Origin: Corynebacterium kalidii
GTDB lineage: Bacteria; Actinomycetota; Actinomycetes; Mycobacteriales; Mycobacteriaceae
DNA length: 64,000 bases
Reading direction: 5' to 3'
NCBI RefSeq assembly: GCF_022869005.1
Contig: NZ_JALIEA010000007.1
Coordinates: 43,110-107,109 of the forward strand
In this document: positions 37,704 to 45,758 of the stretch, one piece after another
Numbering within the stretch: position 1 is the first letter of the stretch
Layout of the letters: each line of letters opens with the position of its first letter
Program-made: the position numbers and the translations under genes
The notes under the pieces: model-generated
Seen by the model: only the letters and a program-made list of their open reading frames with translations
The model's database searches: none
What the model was told of the DNA's origin: nothing

Positions 37704-38144
37704 CTACCCCGTGGCGACGACGCGTGAGGTGCCGCGGAACTGCGCGATGACCCGGCCGTCGCAGGTGAGTTCGACGTCGGTGATGCCGTTGCGTCCCCAG
37801 GTGTCGGACTGCACGGCGCGGCCGTGGATGCGTTGGCCCTCCTTGCCCGGTGCGATGTAGTGCATGGTGTTGAACGCGGCGACGGCGGGTCGGCCGCCGG
37901 AGTTGCAGGCGCCGGCGAAGAGGGAGTCGGCGAAGGCGTAGAGGAAGCCGCCGTGGGCGTTGCCGTGCCCGTTGCACATCTCGGGGCGCAGAACGAACTC
38001 GCCTTCGCACACCCCGTCCTCCAGTGCGGTGATGGTGACGCCGAGCAGCTGGGAGGCCCGGTCGTCGCGGAACATGGTCCGCACCCAGTCGAAGGCGGGG
38101 TCGTCGGCGACGCCGGGGGCGAGGATCGTCTCGGGTGTCGTCAT
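37704..38144 (-). CDS. paaI: Phenylacetate-pathway thioesterase PaaI
   Basis: A 146-residue hot-dog fold thioesterase with the family motif NGHGNAHGGFLYAFADSLFAGACN (HGG, with the Asp catalytic residue following). PaaI hydrolyses ring-hydroxylated phenylacetyl-CoA and other stalled CoA esters to free trapped CoA. Its ATG overlaps the paaZ stop (ATGA), so both are one unit under the palindrome at 40306. The stop is TAG 37704. Confidence 0.9.
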   Translation of the reverse strand: MTTPETILAPGVADDPAFDWVRTMFRDDRASQLLGVTITALEDGVCEGEFVLRPEMCNGHGNAHGGFLYAFADSLFAGACNSGGRPAVAAFNTMHYIAPGKEGQRIHGRAVQSDTWGRNGITDVELTCDGRVIAQFRGTSRVVATG

Positions 38145-40279
38145 CACTGCCCCCAGGTCGCGTAGGTGGTGTCTTCCTTCTCCACGAGGGTGAGCACGTC
38201 GTAGGTGGCCACGGTCTCGCCGTCCTGGTTGGTGATCAGGGCGTCCCAGCAGACCTCCCCGTAGTCGTCGGTGACGCGTGGGGTGATGCGCTTCGCCGTC
38301 AGCGTGACCCGGATGGTGTCGTCGTAGCTGACGGGGGTGATGAACCGCAGGTTCTCGAGTCCGTAGTTGGCGAGGACGGGTCCGGGGGCGGGTTCGACGA
38401 ACAGTCCTGCGGCCCAGCTGACCAGCAGGTAACCGTGGGCGACGCGGCGGGGGAAGAAGGGGTTCGCGGTGGCGGCGGCCTCGTCGGTGTGGGCGTAGAA
38501 GGTGTCGCCGGTGGTGTCGGCGAAGTACCGGATGTCGTCCAGGGTGACCGTGCGCGGTTCGGAGACCAGCTGGTCGCCGATGCGCAGCTCCGTCAGAGAC
38601 TTCCGGAAGGGGTGCACGCCGGTGCCGGCGTCGATGTCCTGCCGGGTGACGGTGTTCGTGGCGGCGCCGCGTACCCATTCCCCGGTGACGGCGGTGAGGT
38701 GGTCGGGGGAGCCCTGGACGGCGGTGCGCTGCATGAAGTGGGTGATGCCGCGGACGCCGCCGAGTTCCTCGCCGCCGCCGGCGCGTCCGGGGCCGCCGTG
38801 GACCAGGACGGGCAGGGGGGAGCCGTGGCCGGTGGAGCTCTTCGCGTCCTGGCGGTTCACCAGGTGGAGGCGCCCGTGCAGGGCGGCGATGCCGCGGGAC
38901 ACGGTGGCCGCGGTGTCCATGTCGTCGGTGACGAGGGAGGCCACCAGGGAGCCGCGGCCGAGGTTCGTCAGTTCGACCGCCTCGGTCACGTCCCCGGTGC
39001 CCTTGTCGTCGTAGCCGAGGACGGTGACCACGGGGCCGAAGGCCTCGGTGTCGTGGACGGCGGGTGTCCGCGGGTCGTCCACGGACAGGATCGTGGGGGA
39101 GAAGAAGGCGCCGCCGCGCGTCCCCTCGGGGACCCCGCCGCCGTAGCGGACGGTGGCGCCGGCGTCGACGAGGGACCGGACGGCGCCGGCGACGTCGGCC
39201 TGCTGGTCGGTGGAGACCAGCGGGCCCATCGTCGTGGCGTCGTCGCGGGGGTCGCCGAGGACGACCTTCTCGTCGAGCTTCGCGGCGAGGGCGTCGACGA
39301 CGTCGTCGACGAGTGCCGACGGCACGACGGCGCGGCGGACGGCGGTGCATTTCTGGCCGGCCTTCGCCGTCATCTCGGTGAACAGGATCCGGATGTAGGC
39401 GTCGAACTCCGGGGTGCCCGGGGTGGCGTCGGGGGCGAGGATCGCGGCGTTGAGGGAGTCGGCCTCGGCGGAGAAGCGCAGGCCCTGGCTCTGGACCGCC
39501 TCGGAGCCGCGGAGGAGCCGGGCGGTGTCGGCGGAGCCGGTGAAGGCGAGGTGGTCGCGCTCGTCGAGGTGGTCGACCAGGTCCCGGCCGCCGCCGGTGA
39601 TGAGCTGGAGCGACCCGTCGGGCAGGAGGCCGGACTCGGTCATGAGTCGGACGCACTCCACCGCGACAGGTGCGGTCTGGGTGGCGGGTTTGACGATCGA
39701 CGGGACACCGGCGACGAAGGCGGGGGCGAACTTCTCGAGCATCCCCCAGACCGGGAAGTTGAAGGCGTTGACCTGTGCAGCCACGCCCGGGATCGCGGTG
39801 TGGATGTGACGGGCGACGAAGCTGCCGTCCCTGCTCAGGACCTCGACGGGGCCGTCGGGGATGACGTTGGTGTTGGGGAGTTCCCGCCGCCCCTTCGACG
39901 AGAAGGCGAAGAGCGTGCCGATGCCGCCGTCGATGTCGATGAGGTTGTCGCGGCTGGTCGTCCCGGTGGCGAAGGACAGCCGGTAGAGGCTGTCCCGTCG
40001 GTCGTTGAGGTGGAGCGCGAGGTTCTTGAGGATCAGCGCCCGCTCGTGGGTGGTGAGTTCGCCCAGGTGGCGTTGTCCGACGGTCCGGGCGTGGTCGACG
40101 GCGGCGGCGATGTCCACGGAGCCGTCGGCGACGGCCTGTGCGGTCGTCGCCCCGGTCGAGGCGTCGGTGACGGGTGTGACCCGCGCGCCGGGTGCGGACG
40201 GGTCGGGGGTGATCCACCGGTCGGCGATGTAGCTGGGCAGGGTGGTGACGTCGGCCTGTGCAGGTGCGGAAGCGGTCAC
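38144..40279 (-). CDS. paaZ: Oxepin-CoA hydrolase / semialdehyde dehydrogenase PaaZ
   Basis: A 711-residue fusion. The first 520 residues are an aldehyde dehydrogenase: NAFNFPVWGMLEKFAPA, FTGSADTARLL, and the catalytic Cys in KAGQKCTAVRRA. The last 130 residues are a MaoC-type hydratase with FADTTGDTFYAHTDEAAA and the Asp/His pair, followed by NPFFPRRVAHGYLL. It opens oxepin-CoA and oxidises the resulting aldehyde to 3-oxo-5,6-dehydrosuberyl-CoA. The GTG 40279 start has AAAGGACA upstream. The PaaR-like operator lies 27-44 bases before it. Confidence 0.95.
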   Translation of the reverse strand: MTASAPAQADVTTLPSYIADRWITPDPSAPGARVTPVTDASTGATTAQAVADGSVDIAAAVDHARTVGQRHLGELTTHERALILKNLALHLNDRRDSLYRLSFATGTTSRDNLIDIDGGIGTLFAFSSKGRRELPNTNVIPDGPVEVLSRDGSFVARHIHTAIPGVAAQVNAFNFPVWGMLEKFAPAFVAGVPSIVKPATQTAPVAVECVRLMTESGLLPDGSLQLITGGGRDLVDHLDERDHLAFTGSADTARLLRGSEAVQSQGLRFSAEADSLNAAILAPDATPGTPEFDAYIRILFTEMTAKAGQKCTAVRRAVVPSALVDDVVDALAAKLDEKVVLGDPRDDATTMGPLVSTDQQADVAGAVRSLVDAGATVRYGGGVPEGTRGGAFFSPTILSVDDPRTPAVHDTEAFGPVVTVLGYDDKGTGDVTEAVELTNLGRGSLVASLVTDDMDTAATVSRGIAALHGRLHLVNRQDAKSSTGHGSPLPVLVHGGPGRAGGGEELGGVRGITHFMQRTAVQGSPDHLTAVTGEWVRGAATNTVTRQDIDAGTGVHPFRKSLTELRIGDQLVSEPRTVTLDDIRYFADTTGDTFYAHTDEAAATANPFFPRRVAHGYLLVSWAAGLFVEPAPGPVLANYGLENLRFITPVSYDDTIRVTLTAKRITPRVTDDYGEVCWDALITNQDGETVATYDVLTLVEKEDTTYATWGQ

Positions 40280-40305
40280 GGGTGTCCTTTCTGCGGTACA
40301 TGGTT

Positions 40306-40323
40306 ACCGAACGATCGGTCGGT
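40306..40323. promoter_or_regulatory. PaaR-like operator between paaZ and the thioesterase gene
   Basis: ACCGAACGATCGGTCGGT reads nearly the same on both strands (core CGATCG, outer ACCGA/TCGGT). It lies between divergent genes, 27 bases before paaZ and 77 bases before the 40400 gene, so it may serve both. Confidence 0.78.
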
Positions 40324-40399
40324 ATGGGTATGGTATCGCACAGGAAAGAAGTGAGCCAACACACAGTTGGCGCGACGGAGGAGATCGGGAGGAGAACGG

Positions 40400-40798
40400 A
40401 TGGACGACGGGATGTGGCGGATCAGGCTCGGTGAGCTCGACGAGAAGATGGGGGTGCGTATCCTCCGGGAGAGTCCGGAGGAGGTCGTGGCGACGATGCC
40501 GGTGGCGGGGAACCGGCAGTCGCTCGGACTGCTGCACGGCGGTGCCATGGTGGCACTGGCCGAGGCGGTCGGGTCGTGGGCGGCGCTGAAGCACGCCTCG
40601 CGTGAGGGTAGGGCGGTGGTCGGGGTGGACGTCAACGCAACGCACCACGCGTCCGCCCGGTCGGGGACGGTCACCGCGACGGCGGTCGCGATCCGGCTCG
40701 GACGCCGGGTCTGCTCCCACGAGGTGGTCGTCACCGACGACGACGGCCGGCGTCTGTGTACGGCGCGGATCACGAACCTCGTCGTGGACGCGGGGTGA
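40400..40798 (+). CDS. PaaI/YbdB-type hot-dog thioesterase
   Basis: A 132-residue hot-dog protein with QSLGLLHGGAMVALAEAVGSWAA, the HGG motif plus catalytic acid of the EntH/YbdB and Menl-like group, and DVNATHHASARSGTV. ATG 40400 (MDDGMWRI) has GGGAGGAG upstream; an earlier TTG at 40367 is poor. It is divergent from paaZ across the operator and distinct in sequence from paaI. It likely cleaves an aromatic or phenylacetyl-related CoA thioester, but the substrate is not certain. Confidence 0.82.
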   Translation: MDDGMWRIRLGELDEKMGVRILRESPEEVVATMPVAGNRQSLGLLHGGAMVALAEAVGSWAALKHASREGRAVVGVDVNATHHASARSGTVTATAVAIRLGRRVCSHEVVVTDDDGRRLCTARITNLVVDAG

Positions 40799-40812
40799 CC
40801 CGGGGCGTCTTC

Positions 40813-40853
40813 CCGTCATCATGTCAAATGTTGGACATTTGACATGATGACGG
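40813..40853. promoter_or_regulatory. 41-bp perfect palindrome over the gntR promoter
   Basis: Arms 40813-40831 and 40835-40853 are exact reverse complements over 19 bases around the spacer TGG; the centre reads TGTCAAATGT-TGG-ACATTTGACA. It lies 14 bases after the thioesterase stop and covers the -35 and spacer of the gntR promoter. It is probably the autoregulatory operator of the GntR protein and may also terminate the upstream gene. Confidence 0.85.
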
Positions 40854-40859
40854 TAGGCT
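40831..40859 (+). promoter_or_regulatory. Candidate leaderless promoter of the GntR gene
   Basis: TTGGAC (40831-40836) and TAGGCT (40854-40859) are 17 bases apart. Transcription would start about 40866-40868, on the ATG at 40868, where no ribosome site is visible. Confidence 0.55.
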
Positions 40860-40867
40860 CCCCTTAC

Positions 40868-41584
40868 ATGGTCAGAATCGAATCACGGCAGACACTGTCC
40901 GAGCGCGTCGCCGGGCAGCTCCGGACCCGCATCTCGGAGGGCGAGTTCCCGGTCGGTTCACTGCTCCCCTCGGAGAACGCCCTCGCCGAGGACATGGGGG
41001 TGAGCCGCAACTGCGTCCGCGAGGCACTGCGCGCCCTGGTCCACTCCGGACTGCTCGGGGCCCGCGCCGGCTACGGGACCTTCGTCGTCTCCACCAGTGA
41101 CGTCGCCCCGACCCTCGCCCGGCACGTCGGCGAGCACAGCCCGGAGACGCCGGAGGACGTCGCCGAGGTCCGCGCCATCCTCGAGCGGGAAGGCGCCAGG
41201 CTCGCCGCCGACAGGGCGACGGGCGAGCAGGTGGCGCAGCTGCAGGCGGCCCTCGCCCCGCGCCAGGAGGCGACGTCGCTCAGCGAGTACGCCCGTGCGG
41301 ACATCGAGTTCCACCGGCTGCTCATGGAGGCCTCGGGGAACAGCCTGCTCGCCGAGCTCTACCGCGGTATCCGGGGGAACGAGCAGGCGCTCCTCGACTT
41401 CGTCGACCCGGCCGTCGACGTCGCCGACCGCGACAGCCGGCTGGTGGAGATCGACGACGGCCACCGCGCCGTCGTGGCCGCGGTCGCCGCCCACGACCCG
41501 CAGGGCGCGGCGGAGGCCGCGGACCGGACGGTCGCCCTCGTCCGGCGTTACGCGGCACAGCTCCGTGGGGAGGAGGTCGAATGA
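40868..41584 (+). CDS. GntR-family regulator (FadR subfamily)
   Basis: A 238-residue FadR-type GntR protein. The N-terminal winged helix-turn-helix is ISEGEFPVGSLLPSENALAEDMGVSRNCVREALRALVHSGLL, and the C-terminal FCD ligand domain carries the metal-ligand pattern ADIEFHRLLMEASGN and a late DDGHRAVVAAVAAHD. The start is ATG 40868 (MVRIESRQTLSERV); the ATG at 40844 lies inside the palindrome. The stop overlaps the MFS start (ATGA), so it most likely regulates that transporter and itself. Ligand unknown. Confidence 0.85.
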   Translation: MVRIESRQTLSERVAGQLRTRISEGEFPVGSLLPSENALAEDMGVSRNCVREALRALVHSGLLGARAGYGTFVVSTSDVAPTLARHVGEHSPETPEDVAEVRAILEREGARLAADRATGEQVAQLQAALAPRQEATSLSEYARADIEFHRLLMEASGNSLLAELYRGIRGNEQALLDFVDPAVDVADRDSRLVEIDDGHRAVVAAVAAHDPQGAAEAADRTVALVRRYAAQLRGEEVE

Positions 41585-42843
41585 GTCCGGCGACTCCGGC
41601 GACTCCGGCGACTCCGGCGACTCAGGCAGCCCGCACCGTCCACGCCGCCGCGACGTCCCGACCGGTGCACGTCGCCGTCGTCGTCGCGGGCATCCTGCTC
41701 GTGGCCGGCAACCTGCGTGCCGCGATCACCAGTGTCGGCCCGGTCCTCGCCGGCATCGAGGACGATCTCGGTATCACGGCATCCGCGGCGTCCTTCCTGG
41801 TCAGTCTTCCGCTGCTCACGTTCGCCCTGGTCTCGCCGCTGGTGCCGCGACTGGCGCGTCGCGTCGGGATCGAGGGGCTCACCGCGGTCGGACTGGTGGT
41901 GCTCGCCGTGGGGCTGGTGCTGCGGTCGGTACCGCCCCAGGCGCTGCTGTGGGTCGGTACCGTCCTGGTGGGCGTGTCCATCGCCGTGCTCAACGTGGTG
42001 CTGCCGGCGTGGGTCAAACGCGACTTCCCGTGGAAGATCGGCCAGGTCACCGGTGCCTACTCGGCGGTGCAGTCCGGGTTCGCCGCCGTCGCCGCCGGGA
42101 TCTCGGTCCCGGTCGCCGGCGCCACCGGTCTCGACTGGCGGCTGGCACTGGGCATGTGGGCGGGCCTGGCACTCATCGCCCTCGGTGTCCTCCTCCCGCA
42201 GTTGCGTGGCCAGACACGTGGGGGTGCTGGTGCGCCGGCACCGGAGGAGCGGCCCGACGGTGCACGGAACCGTCGTCCCCTGTGGAGAAATGCGCTGGCC
42301 TGGCAGGTCACCGCGTTCATGGGTCTGCAGTCGACGAACTTCTACATCCTCGTCACCTGGCTGGCCACGATCGAGACCGACGCCGGGGTCAGCGGGACGG
42401 CAGCGGGGACCCACCAGTTCCTGCTCAACGCCTTCGGGATCCTCGGGAGCATCATCTGCTCGGCGGTCATCACCCGGCTCCCGGACCAGCGTCTCCTCGC
42501 CGCCAACGTCTCGGTGATGCTGATGGTCGCGACGCTCGGAATCTTCCTGGCACCGGGGTGGACGGCCCTCTGGGCGGTCGTGGCGGGGGTCGGCGGAGGT
42601 GCCGGGATCGTGCTGGCACTGTCCCTGTTCGGGCTGCGTGCCGCCGACCACCACAGTGCGGCGTCGCTGTCGGGGATGGCGCAGTCCGTCGGGTACCTTC
42701 TGGCGGCCGCCGGCCCGGTCGCCGTCGGCGCGTTGCACGACGCCACCGGGTCCTGGACCCCGGCGATGGTCGTGCTGCTGGTCACGGAGTCGCTGCTACT
42801 CGTCTCGGGCGTCCTCGCCGGGCGGGACCGCACGGTGGACTGA
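41581..42843 (+). CDS. CynX/NimT-type major facilitator
   Basis: A 420-residue MFS protein with 12 predicted segments. GILLVAGNLRAAITSVGPVLAGIEDDLG near residue 35 is the typical start of the CynX/NimT (cyanate / 2-nitroimidazole) branch; LPAWVKRDFP and GAYSAVQSGFAAVAAGISVPVAG are further family segments. The N-terminus repeats Pro-Ala-Thr four times, encoded by perfect 9-base repeats. It is co-translated with the GntR gene. Substrate unknown. It converges on paaH, with 29 bases between stops. Confidence 0.84.
   Translation: MSPATPATPATPATQAARTVHAAATSRPVHVAVVVAGILLVAGNLRAAITSVGPVLAGIEDDLGITASAASFLVSLPLLTFALVSPLVPRLARRVGIEGLTAVGLVVLAVGLVLRSVPPQALLWVGTVLVGVSIAVLNVVLPAWVKRDFPWKIGQVTGAYSAVQSGFAAVAAGISVPVAGATGLDWRLALGMWAGLALIALGVLLPQLRGQTRGGAGAPAPEERPDGARNRRPLWRNALAWQVTAFMGLQSTNFYILVTWLATIETDAGVSGTAAGTHQFLLNAFGILGSIICSAVITRLPDQRLLAANVSVMLMVATLGIFLAPGWTALWAVVAGVGGGAGIVLALSLFGLRAADHHSAASLSGMAQSVGYLLAAAGPVAVGALHDATGSWTPAMVVLLVTESLLLVSGVLAGRDRTVD
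41587..41622 (+). repeat. Four 9-base repeats within the start of the MFS gene
   Basis: CCGGCGACT occurs four times head to tail at 41587, 41596, 41605 and 41614, encoding (Pro-Ala-Thr)4. Since each unit is three codons, slippage would change length but not the frame. Confidence 0.95.
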
Positions 42844-42872
42844 GCCGGAAGCTCAGGCCAGCTCCGGCCTGT

Positions 42873-43757
42873 TCAGGCCGGGTACTCGTAGAAACCTTTC
42901 CCGGTCTTACGCCCCAGCTCCCCGGCAGCGACCTTGTCCCGCAGGATCCGGGGAGGCGCGAACCGCTCGCCGAGGGTGGACTCCAGGTACTCGGCGATGC
43001 CGAGGCGGACGTCGAGCCCGACGATGTCGGTCAGGGCCAGCGGGCCGACCGGGTGCCTGTACCCCAGGGTCATGGCGTTGTCGATGTCCTCGGCGGAGGC
43101 GACCCCCTCCTCGACCATCCGCATCGCCTCCAACGCGATCGCCACCCCGAGGCGGGACGACGCGAAACCGGGACGGTTCTTCACCACCACCGGTGTCTTC
43201 CCCAGGGCGGTGACCCACGCCGGGGCCAGTGCTGCGAGCTCCGCGGAGGTCGCGTCGGCGAGCACGACCTCGATCAGCTTCGAGGCCGGCACCGGGTTGA
43301 AGAAGTGCAGTCCGCACACCCGTTCCGGCTGCCCGGTGACGTCCCCGACCGCGGCGGCGAGGTCGTCGACGGACAACGACGACGTGTTCGTCGCGATCCA
43401 GGTGGAGTCCCCGACGACGGCGGCGGCACGGGTGAGCGCCTCGGTCTTGACCGCCATGTCCTCCGGGACCGCCTCGACGACCAGGCCGCATCCGGCGAGG
43501 TCCCCGGTGGTCTCGGTGACGGTGAGGCGGCCGGTCGTCTCCTCCGGTGAACCGGGGAGTTTGCCACGGTCGGCCGACGCCTGGACCTGGTCGGCGATCC
43601 GCCCGCGGGCGGCGGCGACGGCGTCCGGGGTGGCCTCCAGCACGGTCACGGTGCAGCCGGCGACGAGGAATGCGTGGGCGATGCCGGCGCCCATCCGTCC
43701 GCCGCCGATGACGCCCACGGCGTCGGGCAGGGTGGTGTGGTGGTCGGGTTCGGTCAC
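42873..43757 (-). CDS. paaH: 3-hydroxyacyl-CoA dehydrogenase of the phenylacetate pathway
   Basis: A 294-residue protein with the NAD Rossmann motif VGVIGGGRMGAGIAHAFLVAGC near residue 15, ATNTSSLSVDDLA near 115, and HFFNPVPASKLIEVV containing the catalytic His near 140, then PGFASSRLG. It oxidises 3-hydroxyadipyl-CoA to 3-oxoadipyl-CoA (a PaaH role). GTG 43757 is one base after the paaF stop and is preceded by AAGAGGAAG. It is the last gene of the paaABCDE-G-J-F-H unit. A longer frame upstream is in the shadow of paaF and is not used. Confidence 0.9.
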   Translation of the reverse strand: MTEPDHHTTLPDAVGVIGGGRMGAGIAHAFLVAGCTVTVLEATPDAVAAARGRIADQVQASADRGKLPGSPEETTGRLTVTETTGDLAGCGLVVEAVPEDMAVKTEALTRAAAVVGDSTWIATNTSSLSVDDLAAAVGDVTGQPERVCGLHFFNPVPASKLIEVVLADATSAELAALAPAWVTALGKTPVVVKNRPGFASSRLGVAIALEAMRMVEEGVASAEDIDNAMTLGYRHPVGPLALTDIVGLDVRLGIAEYLESTLGERFAPPRILRDKVAAGELGRKTGKGFYEYPA

Positions 43758-43758
43758 G

Positions 43759-44535
43759 TTACTTCCTCTTTCTGTCGATGAAGGCCTGCATGCGGTCGAA
43801 CTTCCCCTGGGACTCGAACAGGATCGCCTGGGCGAGGTCGTCGACGTGCGGGTGGGCGTCGCGGGGCATGGCGAAGACCCGTTTGGAGACACGCACGGCG
43901 AGCGGGTCCTGTGCGGTGATGCGCCCGGCGAGTGCAGCCGCGGCGTCCAGGAGGTCGTCGGGGGAGTGCAGGGAGAGCAGGATCCCGTTGTCCCGGCATT
44001 CCTCGCCGGACAGGATCCGTCCGGCCAGGAGGATCTCCTTGGCCAGCTGTTCGCCGGTGACCTCCTTGAGCCGCCACAGTCCACCGGCGGCGGCGATGAT
44101 GCCGAGTCCGGTCTCCGGTTGGCCGAAGCGGGTGCCGGGGGTGCCGAGACGGAAGTCGGCGGCGAGGGCGAGCTCCGCGCCCCCGCCCAGCGCGGCACCG
44201 TCGATCGCGGCGATCACCGGCATCGGCAGGGCCGCGACACGGTCGAAGATCCGCGAGTTGATGCCCCGCAGGGCGTCGTCGCGCCGGCGTTCCCGCAGCT
44301 GGGTGATGTCGGCGCCGGAGGCGAAGATCCCCTTCGGCCCGTCCCTGCCGTCGACCCGGCAGCCGGTGACGACCAGTGTGCGGGGCCGTTCCTCGAGGTC
44401 GGCGCACACGGCGTGGAGGTCGTCGACCATCTCCTGGTCGATGGCGTTGCGTACCCCGGGCCGGTTCAGCCGGACCAGGGCGTAGGTCGCGTCGCCGTGG
44501 GTCTCGTCGGTGAAGGTGAGCGTGGAGTAGGTCAT
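43759..44535 (-). CDS. paaF: Enoyl-CoA hydratase PaaF
   Basis: A 258-residue crotonase-fold protein. ASGADITQLRERR and AAIDGAALGGGAELALAADFRLG form the oxyanion hole, and GRILSGEECRDNGI and the E near FGQPETGLGIIAAAGG fit the catalytic Glu pair. It hydrates 2,3-dehydroadipyl-CoA. The start ATG 44535 overlaps the paaJ stop (ATGA). The protein ends IDRKRK. Confidence 0.86.
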   Translation of the reverse strand: MTYSTLTFTDETHGDATYALVRLNRPGVRNAIDQEMVDDLHAVCADLEERPRTLVVTGCRVDGRDGPKGIFASGADITQLRERRRDDALRGINSRIFDRVAALPMPVIAAIDGAALGGGAELALAADFRLGTPGTRFGQPETGLGIIAAAGGLWRLKEVTGEQLAKEILLAGRILSGEECRDNGILLSLHSPDDLLDAAAALAGRITAQDPLAVRVSKRVFAMPRDAHPHVDDLAQAILFESQGKFDRMQAFIDRKRK

Positions 44536-45758
44536 GCGTCCACCCGCTCGATGAGCAGGGCCGTCCCCTGGCCGACGCCGACGCACATCGTGGCCAGGCC
44601 GCGGTGCCCGTCCTCCCGTTCCAGCCGGTTCAGCAGCGTGACGACCAGCCGGGACCCCGACGAGCCCAGCGGGTGGCCGAGGGCGATGGCGCCACCGGAG
44701 GCGTTGACGATGTCGTCGTGCCTGTCCAGGCCCAGCTCGCGCATGCACGCCAGGGACTGGCTGGCGAACGCCTCGTTGAGCTCCACCGCGTCGAGACCGT
44801 GGATGTCCCAGCCTGCCCGGTCGAGGGCCTTGCGTGTCGCCGGGACCGGGCCCATGCCCATGATCTCGGGGGCCAGGCCGACGGTGGCGTCGGTGACGAT
44901 ACGGGCGCGCGGGGTGAGACCGTGGCGCCGGCAGGCCTCACCGGAGGCGATGAGCAGGGCGGAGGCGCCGTCGTTCAGGGACGACGAGTTCCCCGCGGTG
45001 ACGACACCGTCGGGACGCACCACCGGCCGCAGTGCCGCCAGCCGGTCCAGGGAGGTGTCGGCCCGGGGGCCTTCGTCGGTGTCGACCACGGTCACGGCAC
45101 CCTTGCGCCCGTGCACGGTGACCGGGGTGGTCTCGGCGGTGAAGTGGCCGGCCTCGACGGCGGCGAGCGCGCGGGTGTGCGAGCGCAGCGCGAAGGCGTC
45201 CGCGTCGGCGCGGGAGACGTTCCTGACCTCGGCGACCTCTTCGGCGGTCTCCGGCATCGACAGGGTCCGCTTGTCGACCTCGAGGTGCCGCGGGTTGGTG
45301 AACCGCCAGCCGATGGAGGTGTCGAAGGCCGGCCCCGGCGATGCCCAGGCCCTGGCGGGTTTCTCCTGGACCCACGGGGCGCGGGTCATCGACTCCACCC
45401 CGCCGGCGACGACGATGTCGGCGACACCGGCGGCGATCTTGTGCCAGGCGTCGGCGACGGCGCTCATGCCGGAGGCGCAGAGACGGTTCACCGTCATGCC
45501 GGGCACGCTCTCGGGCCCGCCGGCGAGCAGCCACGCCATGCGTGCGACGTTGCGGTTCTCCTCGCCGGCACCGTTGGCGTTGCCGAGGACCACCTCGTCC
45601 ACGGCGGACGGGTCGGCGCCGGAGCGGTCCAGGACGTCGGAGACGACGGCGGCGGCGAGGTCGTCGGGACGCACCGACGCCAGGGCGCCGCCGTAGCGTC
45701 CGACGGGGGTGCGGCGTGCCTCGACGATGTAGGCGGAGCGGGGGTCAAGGTGGGTCAT
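44532..45758 (-). CDS. paaJ: 3-oxoadipyl-CoA / 3-oxo-5,6-dehydrosuberyl-CoA thiolase
   Basis: A 408-residue thiolase with the acyl-binding Cys in NRLCASGMSAV near residue 90, ELNEAFASQSLA, the catalytic His in GGAIALGHPLGSSG near 360, and the second Cys in MCVGVGQG near 390. PaaJ cleaves 3-oxoadipyl-CoA to acetyl-CoA and succinyl-CoA and also the earlier 3-oxo-5,6-dehydrosuberyl-CoA. It overlaps paaG (4 bases) and paaF (4 bases). Confidence 0.92.
   Translation of the reverse strand: MTHLDPRSAYIVEARRTPVGRYGGALASVRPDDLAAAVVSDVLDRSGADPSAVDEVVLGNANGAGEENRNVARMAWLLAGGPESVPGMTVNRLCASGMSAVADAWHKIAAGVADIVVAGGVESMTRAPWVQEKPARAWASPGPAFDTSIGWRFTNPRHLEVDKRTLSMPETAEEVAEVRNVSRADADAFALRSHTRALAAVEAGHFTAETTPVTVHGRKGAVTVVDTDEGPRADTSLDRLAALRPVVRPDGVVTAGNSSSLNDGASALLIASGEACRRHGLTPRARIVTDATVGLAPEIMGMGPVPATRKALDRAGWDIHGLDAVELNEAFASQSLACMRELGLDRHDDIVNASGGAIALGHPLGSSGSRLVVTLLNRLEREDGHRGLATMCVGVGQGTALLIERVDA

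Noticed and set aside
40844..40867. Earlier ATG for the GntR gene at 40844
   Set aside because: It lies within the palindrome and between the proposed -35 and -10, so it would not be transcribed.
42855..42885. Terminator between the CynX-type MFS gene and paaH
   Set aside because: Only a 5-bp AGGCC/GGCCT stem is visible; too weak to call.
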